Positions 18,520 through 30,245 of a stretch of DNA of 64,000 bases are shown here, piece after piece. Each line of letters opens with the position of its first letter. Position 1 is the stretch's first letter. The stretch spans positions 89,798 through 153,797 of the forward strand of contig CAIVWH010000010.1 in the NCBI GenBank assembly GCA_903909605.1, read 5' to 3'. The notes below the pieces were generated by a model that saw only the letters and a program-made list of their open reading frames with translations, was not told the DNA's origin and searched no databases. The position numbers and the translations under genes are program-made. Source of the DNA: an uncultured Micrococcales bacterium. Its GTDB lineage: Bacteria > Actinomycetota > Actinomycetes > Actinomycetales > Microbacteriaceae.

Positions 18520-20393
18520 CAGGAAAGGGTAGCCTCTCGACGCTCTTTTTCGATAGCGACCAGCTGGCGCTGAAGTTCGGCATAGGTTTGCGGTTCTAGG
18601 TCGGCATCGGTTCGACGCAGGGCAGCAAGCAGTTCGTTCTTTTCGCGCATCAGCACCGAGGCGGTGGCCTTTGAGATTACACCTCGACCGTAGCGAATCA
18701 GCCCATCCTGGTCGATTGCCGGCAGCTCTTTGCCTGCGACTTCGAGCAACACACCGTGCAGTTCGTCGGGCAAAGCACCCATGACCTCAGGCAAGAATCG
18801 CGCGGTGCCAAAGTGGTCGAGCGAGCTTTCAATTGCTGCACCGATGGCGATGTGAGTTGGAGCGCTAAAACCAGAGAGCACAATGCGAGCGGCTTGCTCT
18901 CGAGTGAACGACTCTGGCACTTGAATCAGAACCTCGAGCACCTGGCGCTCGAACATCTGGATTGGGTCTCGCAGATTCACCGCCGGGTATGCGCTCGGCT
19001 CGGCCCCCTCGTCAATCGGCGGAGGCACAAGCTGCTGGTCGCGACGAAGGCTGTTGACTGCATCCGAGCGCGATTGCTTTGCCGAGACCTCGACAAGGCC
19101 AGCAATTTCACCAACCTCTAGACCAACCCAACCGGCTAGCTCACGGATGTACGCGGGGCGCATTGCGGCATCGCGAATCGAGGAGATGACGGGAGCAGCA
19201 GCGCGAGCGGCGGCGACCCTGCCTTCGACGCTCGAGAGGTCGAACGGTGCGATTTTTTGCTTGAGCGCGAATTCGTAGATTGGCCTGCGCTTTGAAATCA
19301 TCTCGACCACTGCCTCATCGCCGCGGGCACTGCGAAGATCGCACGGGTCGAGTCCATCTGGGCCGACGGCCACGAAAGTCTGAGCATTGAACTTGCCGCT
19401 GTCGTTATAGGCACGCATGGCAGCCTTCTGACCGGCCGCATCCGGGTCGAATGTGAAAATCACCTCGGCTGGCTTGGTGTCTGAGGTGAGCATTCGATTG
19501 AGAAGACGGATGTGATCATCGCCAAATGCTGTTCCACAGGTTGCCACCGCCGTGGTTATGCCAGCGAGGTGGCAAGCCATGACATCGGTGTAGCCCTCGA
19601 CAACCACTACCTGCTGCTGTTTCGAGATTTCTTTCTTGGCTAGGTCGATTCCGTAGAGCACCTGTGACTTGTGATAGACGAGAGTGTCTGACGAGTTCAG
19701 ATATTTCGGGCCGTTGTCATCGTCGAAGAGTTTGCGAGCGCCGAAGCCAATTACGGCATTGGCCGCATCACGGATAGGCCAAATCAATCGACCACGGAAC
19801 TTGTCGTAAAAGCCACGGTCACCCTTGGTTACCAGGGCCGCAGCTAGCAACTCATCGTCGGTGAAGCCGGTTGACTTTAGGTGGTTGTAGAGCTCACTCC
19901 AGGCCTTGGGGGCAAACCCAATGCCGAAGTGTTCGGCAGCGGCTCGATCGAAACCCCGGCCCTTCAAGAAGTCTCGGCCAACCTCAGATTCTGGCTTCGG
20001 CAGCTGCTGCTGGTAGAACTCGGCGGCAGCGAGGTTGGCTGCAAGAATGCGATTGCGAAGTCCGTGATCGACCTGCTGACCGCCGCCCTCCTCGTAGGTC
20101 AACTGAAAGGAGATGCGGCCGGCGAGCTTTTCGATTGCCTCGGTGAAGGTGAGCTTCTCAAGCTGCTGCACGAACTTGATGGCATCGCCACCCTCGCCAC
20201 AACCAAAGCACTTGTAAAAACCATCGCTTGGTCGAACCGTGAAAGACGGCGACTTTTCGTCATGAAACGGGCAAAGCCCCTTCAGTGAACCGACCCCTGC
20301 TGGCTTCAGTTGAACGTATTCGCCAACCAAATCGGCAATATTGGTGCGCGCCTTCACTTCTTCAATGTCGCGCGCGCGGATCTTGCCAGCCAT
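18519..20393 (-). CDS. dnaG: DNA primase
   Basis: 624 residues. Synthesises RNA primers at the replication fork. The CHC2 zinc finger is at the N-terminus (Cys41, His44, Cys62, Cys65 in CPFHDE and CFGCGEGGD), followed by the RNA-polymerase-like core and TOPRIM fold (VEGYTDVMACH, then FDPDAAGQKA) and a C-terminal DnaB-interaction region. The start ATG is seven bases after a TAGGAT hexamer; a GGAT stretch could also act as a weak ribosome site. It follows dgt by about 45 bp, as is common in actinobacteria. Confidence 0.96.
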   Translation of the reverse strand: MAGKIRARDIEEVKARTNIADLVGEYVQLKPAGVGSLKGLCPFHDEKSPSFTVRPSDGFYKCFGCGEGGDAIKFVQQLEKLTFTEAIEKLAGRISFQLTYEEGGGQQVDHGLRNRILAANLAAAEFYQQQLPKPESEVGRDFLKGRGFDRAAAEHFGIGFAPKAWSELYNHLKSTGFTDDELLAAALVTKGDRGFYDKFRGRLIWPIRDAANAVIGFGARKLFDDDNGPKYLNSSDTLVYHKSQVLYGIDLAKKEISKQQQVVVVEGYTDVMACHLAGITTAVATCGTAFGDDHIRLLNRMLTSDTKPAEVIFTFDPDAAGQKAAMRAYNDSGKFNAQTFVAVGPDGLDPCDLRSARGDEAVVEMISKRRPIYEFALKQKIAPFDLSSVEGRVAAARAAAPVISSIRDAAMRPAYIRELAGWVGLEVGEIAGLVEVSAKQSRSDAVNSLRRDQQLVPPPIDEGAEPSAYPAVNLRDPIQMFERQVLEVLIQVPESFTREQAARIVLSGFSAPTHIAIGAAIESSLDHFGTARFLPEVMGALPDELHGVLLEVAGKELPAIDQDGLIRYGRGVISKATASVLMREKNELLAALRRTDADLEPQTYAELQRQLVAIEKERREATLS

Positions 20394-20438
20394 GCCACTA
20401 ATCCTAGGTTGTGAAGAAGACGCGGGCCGGTCGGTTCG

Positions 20439-21698
20439 CTAAGCGCAAAGCAGGGCGTGCCAGGCCAGAGCCGATTGGTCGGTTAGCGATGCCACCTGGT
20501 CAACAATTACCCGGTGCTGCTTCGCCTCGTCGCCGGCCTGCTGCCAGGCATGCGTGCAGTAAGGGTCGAGGTTTTGCCCGTTCTTAGCCAACAGAGCATC
20601 GGCAAGCTCGGTCAGCTGCTGGCGCTGACGTTCGTAGTAGCCGCGGCGCGATTCATGATTCATTAGGAACACCGCAACAATTCCCTTGAGCACGGCTATC
20701 TCGGCAAGAACTCGTTGAGGCACCACGAGCGAAGCCTGGTAGCGAGTTAGCTCGCCGCTGTGAGCCGCGAGAGTTTGAGCAGTGGTGTCTAGAACGAAAC
20801 TGCCGATGAAAGAAGAGGTCAAGTTTTTCAAAGCACCGAGGTCACGGCTCGATCCGTCGTATGCGGTCAGCCAATAGTCGTTGGCCTCGAGTGCAAGCAG
20901 CGCCTCAGTCATCTCATCGTTACCGAAGGCTCCACCGCTCCAATTTGAAATCTGAGACAAAACATCGTCGCGCTGGCGCAAATCGGCGAGCTGCTCTGGC
21001 AACAGATGTCCGCTGACTATCGCGTCTTCGAAGTCGTGAATCGAATAGGCAACGTCATCGGCGAAGTCCATGACCTGCGCCTCGATGCATTTGCGGTTTC
21101 CGGCCGCACCCTCGCGCATCCAACGGAAGACATCGAGATCATCCTGGTATACACCGAATTTGATGTTCATGTCTGTCGCGGCGTCGAGCGGTGTGGCTTC
21201 GCCCCGGGTCCAGGGGTACTTGCAGGTGGCGTCAAGCGATGCGCGAGTTAGGTTTAGCCCGAGTGAGCGACCGTCTTGGGCGAAGACCTTGGGTTCGATG
21301 CGAGTCAGCAGTCGAAGTGTCTGAGCATTGCCCTCGAAGCCGCCGATGTTTTGCGCCCAGAGGTTCAGTGCGGTCTCGCCATTGTGCCCAAACGGCGGAT
21401 GCCCGAGATCGTGCGCTAGGCAAGCCATGTCGACGACCTCTGGGTTGAGGCCAAGCTCGGCGCCCATCTCTCGGCCGACTTGAGCAACCTCAAGTGAGTG
21501 AGTTAAACGTGTGCGGGCGAAATCGCCGCTTGACGGTGAGAGAACCTGGGTCTTGGCGCCAAGCCGGCGCAGAGCACTAGAGTGCAGCACGCGGGCACGG
21601 TCGCGAGCGAACTCGCCACGCTTGGTGTTAGCGCTGCGGCTTTCTGGCAGGAAGCGTTCGCGGTCGAAGTCGGAATAGCCTGGCTCTAGCGGTTCCAT
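20439..21698 (-). CDS. dgt: Deoxyguanosinetriphosphate triphosphohydrolase-like protein
   Basis: HD-domain enzyme of 419 residues that cleaves dNTPs to nucleoside and triphosphate. Metal-binding residues are visible in RTRLTHSLEVAQ and LAHDLGHPPFGHNGE. The short actinobacterial form normally precedes dnaG, as here. ATG start with AGGTGG upstream; the gene begins directly after the dusB stop, so dusB-dgt-dnaG is one operon. Substrate specificity (dGTP or dNTPs in general) is not visible. Confidence 0.93.
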   Translation of the reverse strand: MEPLEPGYSDFDRERFLPESRSANTKRGEFARDRARVLHSSALRRLGAKTQVLSPSSGDFARTRLTHSLEVAQVGREMGAELGLNPEVVDMACLAHDLGHPPFGHNGETALNLWAQNIGGFEGNAQTLRLLTRIEPKVFAQDGRSLGLNLTRASLDATCKYPWTRGEATPLDAATDMNIKFGVYQDDLDVFRWMREGAAGNRKCIEAQVMDFADDVAYSIHDFEDAIVSGHLLPEQLADLRQRDDVLSQISNWSGGAFGNDEMTEALLALEANDYWLTAYDGSSRDLGALKNLTSSFIGSFVLDTTAQTLAAHSGELTRYQASLVVPQRVLAEIAVLKGIVAVFLMNHESRRGYYERQRQQLTELADALLAKNGQNLDPYCTHAWQQAGDEAKQHRVIVDQVASLTDQSALAWHALLCA

Positions 21699-22874
21699 CT
21701 ATCCACCTGACACATTCAACTCGGCGTCCAACAGCATTCGGGCATCGCCCGCATCGAGACTCTGCGACTCTAGCCAGCGATCGGGCAAACTGCACGACTT
21801 AACCCCACCCTGACGACCCCTTGGCCCTTCAGCCTCTTCACCGGGATACGGTGCAGACCAGTCGATGGTCGCCAGGATTTCATCCATCTGCTTAAGTGAT
21901 TGAACCTGGGCAAGCGCGGCACGGAATTCGCCACCTACCGGATAGCCCTTGAAGTACCAGGCAACGTGCTTTCGAATGTCTCGGCAAGCGTGGTCTTCGT
22001 TCTCGAAGTATTCGACAAGCAACTCGGCGTGACGCTTGAAGGCTTGTGCGACCTCGCCAAGGGTCGGCTGAACTAAATCAATTGCTGCATTTGAATTTGG
22101 GTCGCGCTGATATTCGTCGAATGCCTTTTGTAAATCGGAGAATAGCCAGGGCCGCCCAAGGCAGCCACGCCCGACCACAACACCGTCTACTCCGGTCTGA
22201 CGCATCATTCGAATCGCATCGGCAGCGCTCCAGATGTCGCCGTTGCCGAGCACCTGCACATCCGGCAGGGCCTCACGCAAGTCAGCAATTGCATTCCAGT
22301 CGGCTTCGCCCGAGTAATAATCACTGGCGGTTCTGCCGTGAAGCGCGATAGCCGTTACCCCTGCATCACGAGCAATCTTGCCGGCGTCCAGGTAGGTCAG
22401 GTGCTCGGCGTCGATACCCTTGCGCATCTTTACGGTCAACGGGATCTCGCCGGCTGCTCTCACGGCCTGCTGAACTATCGCCTCGAATAGATCGCGCTTC
22501 CAAGGCAGGGCCGCACCGCCACCCTTGCGGGTCACCTTCGGCACCGGGCAGCCGAAGTTGAGGTCAATGTGGTCAGCCTTGTCCTCATCGACAAGAAGCT
22601 TCACAGCACGAGCTATGGTTGCCGGGTCGACGCCGTAAAGCTGAACGCTGCGAATTTCTTCGCTTGGATGGTGTCCAATAATTCGAAGTGACCCCTCGGT
22701 CTGCTCGACCAGCGCGCGTGAGGTAACCATCTCGCTGACATAAAGGCCGCCGCCGAATTCGCGGCAGAGCCGGCGAAACGCCGTATTGGTTATGCCGGCC
22801 ATCGGCGCCAGCACAACCGGCGTCTTGATTGCCAACTTGCCGTACTGCAGCGCAGCGCGGCCCTCACCCGTCAT
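21699..22874 (-). CDS. dusB: tRNA-dihydrouridine synthase (DusB-like)
   Basis: 391-residue FMN enzyme that reduces uridines in tRNA. The TIM barrel starts PVVLAPMAGITNTAFRRLCR, the catalytic Cys is in LNFGCPVPKV and the FMN-phosphate region is GNGDIWSAADA. The C-terminal helical RNA-binding domain contains RKHVAWYFKGYPVGGEFR. About 60 residues beyond the usual domain end with low conservation. The start lies one base before the glyS stop region (coupled), and the dgt start abuts its stop. Confidence 0.93.
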   Translation of the reverse strand: MTGEGRAALQYGKLAIKTPVVLAPMAGITNTAFRRLCREFGGGLYVSEMVTSRALVEQTEGSLRIIGHHPSEEIRSVQLYGVDPATIARAVKLLVDEDKADHIDLNFGCPVPKVTRKGGGAALPWKRDLFEAIVQQAVRAAGEIPLTVKMRKGIDAEHLTYLDAGKIARDAGVTAIALHGRTASDYYSGEADWNAIADLREALPDVQVLGNGDIWSAADAIRMMRQTGVDGVVVGRGCLGRPWLFSDLQKAFDEYQRDPNSNAAIDLVQPTLGEVAQAFKRHAELLVEYFENEDHACRDIRKHVAWYFKGYPVGGEFRAALAQVQSLKQMDEILATIDWSAPYPGEEAEGPRGRQGGVKSCSLPDRWLESQSLDAGDARMLLDAELNVSGG

Positions 22875-22877
22875 CGA

Positions 22878-24257
22878 CTAGCCAACCAACTTCGCTGCCA
22901 GGTAGCCGCGCAGGCTAGAAAGCGAGACGCGCTCCTGAGACATCGTGTCGCGCTCGCGCACGGTGACTGCCTGGTCTTCGAGCGAATCGAAGTCGACGGT
23001 GACACAGAACGGCGTGCCGATCTCATCCTGGCGACGGTAGCGACGACCGATTGCACCCGAGTCATCGAAGTCGATGTTCCAGTGCCCGCGCAGCTCTTGC
23101 GCAAGGTCACGAGCAACTGGCGATAAGTCTTCGTTGCGAGATAGCGGCAGAACTGCAACCTTGATTGGAGCCAGTCGGTAATCGAGCCGCAAGACGGTGC
23201 GCACATCCACGCCGCCTTTGGTGTTTGGCGCTTCGTCTTCTGCGTATGCATCAACTAGGAACGCCATTAGCGAGCGGGTCAAACCGGCCGCAGGTTCGAT
23301 AACGTATGGGGTCCAGCGTTCGCCCTTGGCCTGGTCGAAGTAGCTCAGGTCTACACCCGACTCCTTAGAGTGAACAGTCAGGTCGTAATCGGTGCGGTTC
23401 GCGATACCTTCAAGCTCGCCGAACTCGCTGCCCTGGAAACCGAACTTGTATTCGATGTCGACCGTGCGCTTCGAGTAGTGCGAAAGTTTTTCCTTCGGGT
23501 GCTCGAACAGACGCAGGTTGTCTGGGTTGATTCCCAGATCGGTATACCAGTCGTAACGAGTCTTGATCCAATAGTCGTGCCACTGCTCGTCGGTGCCAGG
23601 CTCAACGAAAAATTCCATTTCCATCTGCTCGAACTCTCGAGTTCTAAAGATGAAGTTACCTGGCGTGATTTCGTTACGGAAAGACTTTCCGATTTGACCG
23701 ATGCCGAATGGTGGCTTCATACGAGCAGCGCCAAGAACATTGGCGAAGTTCACAAAGATGCCCTGTGCGGTCTCCGGGCGCAGGTAGTGCAGGCCAGACT
23801 CATCCTCGATTGGGCCGAGGTAGGTCTTCAGCAAACCGTTGAACAACTTGGGCTCGGTCCAGATGTCTTTGTTGCCACAGGCTGGGCAAGCGATCTCGGC
23901 AAGCGACTGCGGTGCGCGACCCTTCTTTTCCTCGAATGCCTCTTCGAGGTGATCTGCGCGGAAACGCTTGTGGCAAGAGGTGCACTCAATCAGGGGGTCG
24001 ACGAACTCGCGCACGTGCCCGGATGTCTCCCATACCTTGCGCGGCAAGATGACTGAAGAGTCGAGGCCGACAACATCCTCGCGACTGTTGACCATCGCCC
24101 GCCACCACTGACGCTTGATGTTTTCCTTGAGCTCGACGCCGAGTGGTCCGTAGTCCCAGGCAGAGCGGGTTCCTCCGTAGATCTCGCCAGCCGGAAAGAC
24201 AAAGCCGCGGCGCTTGGCGAGGGAGATAACTGAATCTAGACGGTTAGGGGTTGCCAT
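22878..24257 (-). CDS. glyS: Glycyl-tRNA synthetase (alpha2 type)
   Basis: Class II synthetase charging tRNA-Gly, about 459 residues from the chosen ATG ([10 protein letters not shown]), which has a strong AGGAG eight bases upstream; a frame opening at 24281 is less likely. Motif 2 [21 protein letters not shown] and motif 3 [12 protein letters not shown] are present. A zinc-ribbon-like insertion has Cys pairs CTSCHKRF and CPACGNK. This is the single-chain form of Actinobacteria, not the alpha2beta2 bacterial form. Confidence 0.96.
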   Translation of the reverse strand: MATPNRLDSVISLAKRRGFVFPAGEIYGGTRSAWDYGPLGVELKENIKRQWWRAMVNSREDVVGLDSSVILPRKVWETSGHVREFVDPLIECTSCHKRFRADHLEEAFEEKKGRAPQSLAEIACPACGNKDIWTEPKLFNGLLKTYLGPIEDESGLHYLRPETAQGIFVNFANVLGAARMKPPFGIGQIGKSFRNEITPGNFIFRTREFEQMEMEFFVEPGTDEQWHDYWIKTRYDWYTDLGINPDNLRLFEHPKEKLSHYSKRTVDIEYKFGFQGSEFGELEGIANRTDYDLTVHSKESGVDLSYFDQAKGERWTPYVIEPAAGLTRSLMAFLVDAYAEDEAPNTKGGVDVRTVLRLDYRLAPIKVAVLPLSRNEDLSPVARDLAQELRGHWNIDFDDSGAIGRRYRRQDEIGTPFCVTVDFDSLEDQAVTVRERDTMSQERVSLSSLRGYLAAKLVG

Positions 24258-24330
24258 GAGCACTCCTATTCGGGCAACCATTCCCGAGGCACCGCCGGAT
24301 GCAGTGCTGGTTGGTCGCGAAGTTCTAAGT

Positions 24331-25113
24331 CTAGTTTGACCGACTTCGTTTCGGCTTGTCTACTGCCCCACCGAATCGGCGAGAACGACCGCCGAATTGC
24401 CCAATAGCGGCCCATAGGGTTGTGCGGTCAAAGTCGGGCCAAAGGGTGTCGACAAAGACCATCTCGGCGTATGCCGACTGCCAGAGCAAGAAGTTTGAAA
24501 TGCGCTGCTCGCCGGATGAGCGAATGAACAGGTCGACATCGGGCAGCCAGTTACTCTGCAGAGCCGAGGCGATGGTCTTCTCGGTCACCTTGCCCGGGGT
24601 GAGCTCTCCGGCGGCCACCTTCCGGGTGATCTCGTTGACGGCATCCGTGATTTCGATTCGCGAACCGTAATTGACGCACATGGTCAAGGTAAGCGTCTTG
24701 TTCTTGCGGGTAAGTGCCTCGGCCTCTTGCAGGTCTTCGATCACGGTTGCCCAGAGCTTCGGGCGGCGGCCAGCCCAGCGAATGCGCACACCCCAGGAGT
24801 TGAACTGGTCGCGGCGCCGGTGAATCACCTCGCGATTGAATCCCATCAGAAAACGCACTTCTTCGGGTGAACGCTTCCAGTTCTTGGTGGAGAAGGCAAA
24901 AACTGTGAGGTATTCGACACCGGCCTCGATGCAACCAGCAACCACCTCGTTGAGCGAGGCCTCCCCGGCGCGGTGCCCCTCCACGCGAGTTAGTCCGCGC
25001 GAGTTTGCCCAGCGGCCATTGCCGTCCATCACTATTGCCACGTGCCTAGGAACTGCGTTGAATTTTGGAACTTTGACGCCAGTTTTTCTCACCGGTTGAA
25101 GTTCATTTGCCAT
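24331..25113 (-). CDS. uppS: Isoprenyl transferase (undecaprenyl/decaprenyl diphosphate synthase)
   Basis: Cis-prenyltransferase making the lipid carrier for cell-wall synthesis. The ATG at 25113 ([10 protein letters not shown]) overlaps the recO stop as TAATG, which decides the start; the protein is then 260 residues. Catalytic motif [14 protein letters not shown] and the C-terminal [20 protein letters not shown] are intact. Product chain length is not readable from sequence. recO-uppS pairing is common in Actinobacteria. Confidence 0.95.
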   Translation of the reverse strand: MANELQPVRKTGVKVPKFNAVPRHVAIVMDGNGRWANSRGLTRVEGHRAGEASLNEVVAGCIEAGVEYLTVFAFSTKNWKRSPEEVRFLMGFNREVIHRRRDQFNSWGVRIRWAGRRPKLWATVIEDLQEAEALTRKNKTLTLTMCVNYGSRIEITDAVNEITRKVAAGELTPGKVTEKTIASALQSNWLPDVDLFIRSSGEQRISNFLLWQSAYAEMVFVDTLWPDFDRTTLWAAIGQFGGRSRRFGGAVDKPKRSRSN

Positions 25114-25835
25114 TAGTGCTCCACATGTTGCAAAGATTTGAGTCCGCGCTCGATGTGCCACTGCGCGTATGCGGCAACGATACCGCTTGCCGCCTGGGTG
25201 GTCTTTTCATCGGCCTCATCGGCAATCTGCCAGTCGCCCGCCAGCAGCGCGCCAAGTAATAGCGAGGTCTCGGCGCCGATCAGTGCGGCCCCCAATGGCT
25301 TGCACTCTTCGCACACCACGCCGCCAACCTGAATCACAAAGGCTCGGTGCGAGCCCTGCTTTCCACAGCGCACGCACTCGACGAAGTTTGGCGCCCATCC
25401 GGCGATTGAAAGCGCGCGCAGCAGGTAGCTAGAGAGGATGTGCTGCGGGGAATGCTCTTTGGCAGCAAGCGAACGCAGCGCGCCAACCAATAAGAGGTAT
25501 TGCTGCGGGGTCGCCATTTCGCCGGTGAGCCGCTCGGCCGTCTCGACCATGGCCGTGGCGGCGGTGTATGCGGCATAGTCTTCGACGATGCTTGCCCCGT
25601 AGGCCGAAAGCGTTTCGGCCTGACTCACGGTGTCGAGATTGCGGCCCTCGTAGAACTGCACATCGGCAACCATGAACGGCTCGAGTCGTGCGCCGAACTT
25701 GGATGCGGTTCTGCGAACCCCCTTGGCAACGGCGCGCACCTGGCCGTGCGACTTGCTCAAAAAGGTGACGATGCGGTCGGCTTCACCCAGCTTGTGGGTG
25801 CGCAGCACTACTGCTTCGTCTCGGAATGTTGGCAC
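25113..25835 (-). CDS. recO: DNA repair protein RecO
   Basis: 240-residue recombination mediator that loads RecA with RecF/RecR. The N-terminal OB fold starts [19 protein letters not shown], and the C-terminal helical domain has a zinc motif CVRCGKQ and CEECKP. GTG start; the hexamer AATACT lies exactly six bases upstream, an imperfect match to the leaderless signature seen elsewhere in this window. Followed by uppS with a one-base overlap. Confidence 0.93.
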   Translation of the reverse strand: MPTFRDEAVVLRTHKLGEADRIVTFLSKSHGQVRAVAKGVRRTASKFGARLEPFMVADVQFYEGRNLDTVSQAETLSAYGASIVEDYAAYTAATAMVETAERLTGEMATPQQYLLLVGALRSLAAKEHSPQHILSSYLLRALSIAGWAPNFVECVRCGKQGSHRAFVIQVGGVVCEECKPLGAALIGAETSLLLGALLAGDWQIADEADEKTTQAASGIVAAYAQWHIERGLKSLQHVEH

Positions 25836-25897
25836 AGAACAAGTATTCGACAGGGAGGCGAAAATTCACGGATGCTCACGCAGGGCCTAGGTGGAAA

Positions 25898-27730
<1,833 letters not shown>

Positions 27731-27737
27731 GGAACAC

Positions 27738-27773
27738 CCTTTTAGGTTAGCCGAGCGGTTATCACGCTGGCAA
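27738..27773 (-). promoter_or_regulatory. Promoter of the leu leader-leuA unit
   Basis: TTGCCA (-35, 27768-27773), 18-bp spacer, TAACCT (-10, 27744-27749), six bases to the leader GTG. The spacer region also holds an imperfect inverted repeat, TTTTAGGTT and AACCTAAAA (27740-27780), overlapping the era stop codon. Confidence 0.65.
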
Positions 27774-27774
27774 C

Positions 27775-28662
27775 CTAAAAGCCTAGGCGGCCAAGCTGCT
27801 TCGGGTCACGTTGCCAATCGGGCGCGACCTTCACCCGAATCGAAAGGAAGACCTTCGAGCCGAGCAACTTTTCAATCTCGAGCCTCGCCCGTTGCCCCAC
27901 CTCGCGCAGACGCGAGCCGCCCTTGCCGATCACAATGGCCTTTTGCGAGTCGCGTTCGACCCAAACGTTGACGTGCACATCGATGAGTGGTTTGTCCTCG
28001 CGCGGATTCATCTCATCCAGGGTCACGGCAAGCGAGTGCGGCAGTTCGTCTCGAACACCTTCTAGCGCAGCCTCGCGCACCAATTCGCAGATTCGAGCCT
28101 CGATGGTTTCATCGGTGACCGCTTCATCTGGATAGAGCTGCTCTGAAACTGGCATGTGCTCAACCAAGAGTTTGATCAGCTCTTCAAGTTGCTGGCCCTC
28201 AACAGCCGAAACCGGGATGATCGCCTGCCAGTCACGCAACTTCTGAACCTCGAGCAACTGCTCGGCGAGTTTCTCGCGCGACACGGTCTCGCTCTTGGTG
28301 ACGATCGCCACCAACTTGGCGCGTCGGTAGCGACTCAGCTGTTCGTTGATGAAGGTGTCGCCGATGCCGATTTTCTCGTTCGCTGGAATGCAGAAGCCAA
28401 TCACATCAACATCGCCGAGGGTTGCCTCAACTAGATCGTTCAGGCGCTGTCCTAGCAGTGTGCGCGGGCGGTGCAGCCCCGGGGTGTCAACCACGATCAG
28501 CTGGCCGAAGTCGCGATGCACGATTCCGCGAATTGCTCGACGGGTGGTCTGCGGCTTGGAGCTGGTGATTGCGACCTTCTCACCCACCAGAGCGTTGGTG
28601 AGCGTTGACTTGCCGACGTTCGGGCGACCAACGAAAGATACGAATCCGGCGCGGTATGTCAT
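27775..28662 (-). CDS. era: GTPase Era
   Basis: Essential GTPase for 16S rRNA processing and 30S assembly, 295 residues. G1 GRPNVGKST, G2/switch TTRRAIRG, G3 DTPGLH, G4-like TKSE and G5 SAVEG are readable, followed by the C-terminal KH domain (AIVIGKGGSRLREVGQRAR). G4 is TKSE rather than the canonical NKxD, a substitution seen in some Era proteins. It overlaps the upstream CBS-domain gene by four bases. Confidence 0.95.
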   Translation of the reverse strand: MTYRAGFVSFVGRPNVGKSTLTNALVGEKVAITSSKPQTTRRAIRGIVHRDFGQLIVVDTPGLHRPRTLLGQRLNDLVEATLGDVDVIGFCIPANEKIGIGDTFINEQLSRYRRAKLVAIVTKSETVSREKLAEQLLEVQKLRDWQAIIPVSAVEGQQLEELIKLLVEHMPVSEQLYPDEAVTDETIEARICELVREAALEGVRDELPHSLAVTLDEMNPREDKPLIDVHVNVWVERDSQKAIVIGKGGSRLREVGQRARLEIEKLLGSKVFLSIRVKVAPDWQRDPKQLGRLGF

Positions 28663-29786
28663 TCAGGTTGTCCTTCGAAAGCGGCAACCGCGTCTGCCAG
28701 GTCTTGATCACGGTGCACGAGAACTGTCTTCATGCGCTTGTGCCGCCCCTCGAAGCGCTCTGCGGTGAAGCGCAGGCCCGAGTAGTTAACTACGTCGCCC
28801 TTTGCGGGCAGGCGTTCGAGTTGCTTGGTCATCAGACCACCGACCGAGTCGACGTCTTCTTCTTCGAGTTCGATTTCAAACAGCTCGCCGAGGTCGACCA
28901 GCGAGTGTCGGGCGGCGACTCGATAGCCACCATCATCCAAAGCGTCTGGCCCCTGGTCGTCTTCATTCGCGTCAGAAATTTCGCCAACCAGCTCGTCGAT
29001 CACATCGCCGAGCGTCACCAGGCCGGCAACACCGCCGTATTCGTCAACGACAACCACGATGTGGGTGTTCTGCTCGCGCATCGCCTGCAGCAGGTCATCC
29101 AGCGGCAGCGATTCGGGCAAGAAGACAGCCTTGCGAGCGACCTTGGTGACCAGCTGTTTCGCTGCGACCTTGTCCGCCTTGTGCAGGGTGCGCACCAAAT
29201 CCTTCAGGTAGAGCACGCCGACAACTTCGTCAACGCTCTTACCGGTGACCGGTGCGCGAGTGATCCCTTTGGCGGCGAAGAACTCGGTCGCCTCGGCAAG
29301 CGTCGATTCGGCAGGGATGGTCGCCATATCGATACGCGGAACCATAATCTCGCGAATCCACGTCTCACTAAGCTCCTCGACCGACTCGAGCAGCTCTTGT
29401 TCGAACTCCTCAGGCTCATCGACTTTCGGCAACGAAAGCGGCGTGAACAGTAAGTGAATTGAGTTGATTAGCGGCGACATCCAGCGAGTCAGGGTCAGGC
29501 CGAACCTGCGGTGCCCCAGCCGCTTCGCCGCGATCTGTGAGAGCAGTAAAAGTGCAACCATTAGCGCAACCGAGATAACCGCGGTCAGCCACCAGGTCAT
29601 GCGCAGTGGAACCAAAGATTGCCCGATTGTGACGCCGAATATTCCGGTCAGGCTCATGCGCACGAAGCTCAGCGACTCTGCCTTCGGCTTGCTGTCAACG
29701 CTGGCCTCGAGCGCGGCCTTGAGCACTGCGGCCAGCAAGGTGAGCAGGGCAAACATCGCCGAGAGGTAAAACGCCACGGCAAGCAC
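28659..29786 (-). CDS. CNNM/CorC-like membrane protein with two CBS domains
   Basis: 375 residues of the hemolysin C/CorC/CNNM family, often linked to divalent cation (Mg2+/Co2+) export or tolerance. Layout: N-terminal membrane domain (DUF21-like) with about four hydrophobic helices (1-110), paired CBS domains (IMVPRIDMATIPAEST; VVVDEYGGVAGLVTLGDVIDELVGEI), and a C-terminal transporter-associated domain. The start follows ybeY without a gap. In Actinobacteria the gene order ybeY-this-era is conserved. Function in this organism is inferred from family. Confidence 0.88.
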   Translation of the reverse strand: MLAVAFYLSAMFALLTLLAAVLKAALEASVDSKPKAESLSFVRMSLTGIFGVTIGQSLVPLRMTWWLTAVISVALMVALLLLSQIAAKRLGHRRFGLTLTRWMSPLINSIHLLFTPLSLPKVDEPEEFEQELLESVEELSETWIREIMVPRIDMATIPAESTLAEATEFFAAKGITRAPVTGKSVDEVVGVLYLKDLVRTLHKADKVAAKQLVTKVARKAVFLPESLPLDDLLQAMREQNTHIVVVVDEYGGVAGLVTLGDVIDELVGEISDANEDDQGPDALDDGGYRVAARHSLVDLGELFEIELEEEDVDSVGGLMTKQLERLPAKGDVVNYSGLRFTAERFEGRHKRMKTVLVHRDQDLADAVAAFEGQPE

Positions 29787-30245
29787 CTAAAGAGCCTCAC
29801 TCGCATAGAAATCAGCAAGAATTTCGCGCTGCAACCCGAACATCTCGGCCTCTTCATCCGGGGTGGCGTGATCAAGGCCAAGCAAGTGCAAACAGCCGTG
29901 CGTAACCAAAAGCAGAATCTCGTTGATCAGCGGATGGCCCGCCTTGTCGGCATTGCCCTGCGCATACTCGGGGCAAACCACTATGTCGCCGAGCAGGCCA
30001 GCTGGCGTCTGATCTTCTTCAGTGCCGATTCGAAGTTCGTCCATGGGAAAACTGAGAACGTCGGTCGGGCCCTCCTCTTCCATCCAGCGCACGTGCAGCT
30101 CGCTCATGGTCTCGAGGTCGACAAATTGAATGGCGAGTTCGGCCGCAGGATGAATGTGCAACTTATCGAGCGCGAAAGTTGCCAGCCTCAAAACGCGAGC
30201 CTCGTCAACTGCTTGGCCACTGTCGTTGTTGATTTCGATTGTCAT
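29787..30245 (-). CDS. ybeY: Endoribonuclease YbeY (rRNA maturation factor)
   Basis: 152-residue zinc metalloprotein acting in 16S 3'-end maturation and ribosome quality control. The zinc motif is THGCLHLLGLDH (His-x3-His-x5-His), followed by an acidic segment. The start overlaps the phoH end by four bases. Sits in the conserved phoH-ybeY-CBS-era order. Confidence 0.95.
   Translation of the reverse strand: MTIEINNDSGQAVDEARVLRLATFALDKLHIHPAAELAIQFVDLETMSELHVRWMEEEGPTDVLSFPMDELRIGTEEDQTPAGLLGDIVVCPEYAQGNADKAGHPLINEILLLVTHGCLHLLGLDHATPDEEAEMFGLQREILADFYASEAL

Noticed and set aside
23370..24056. 228-codon plus-strand ORF antisense to glyS
   Set aside because: No start signal or domain; glyS motifs are on the other strand.
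27740..27780. TTTTAGGTT...AACCTAAAA repeat read as an era terminator
   Set aside because: The stem is A/T-weak, has a long loop and no U-run, and its bases are better explained by the leu promoter elements.
28605..29453. 282-codon plus-strand ORF antisense to the CBS-domain gene
   Set aside because: Mirror frame of a gene with clear CBS motifs.
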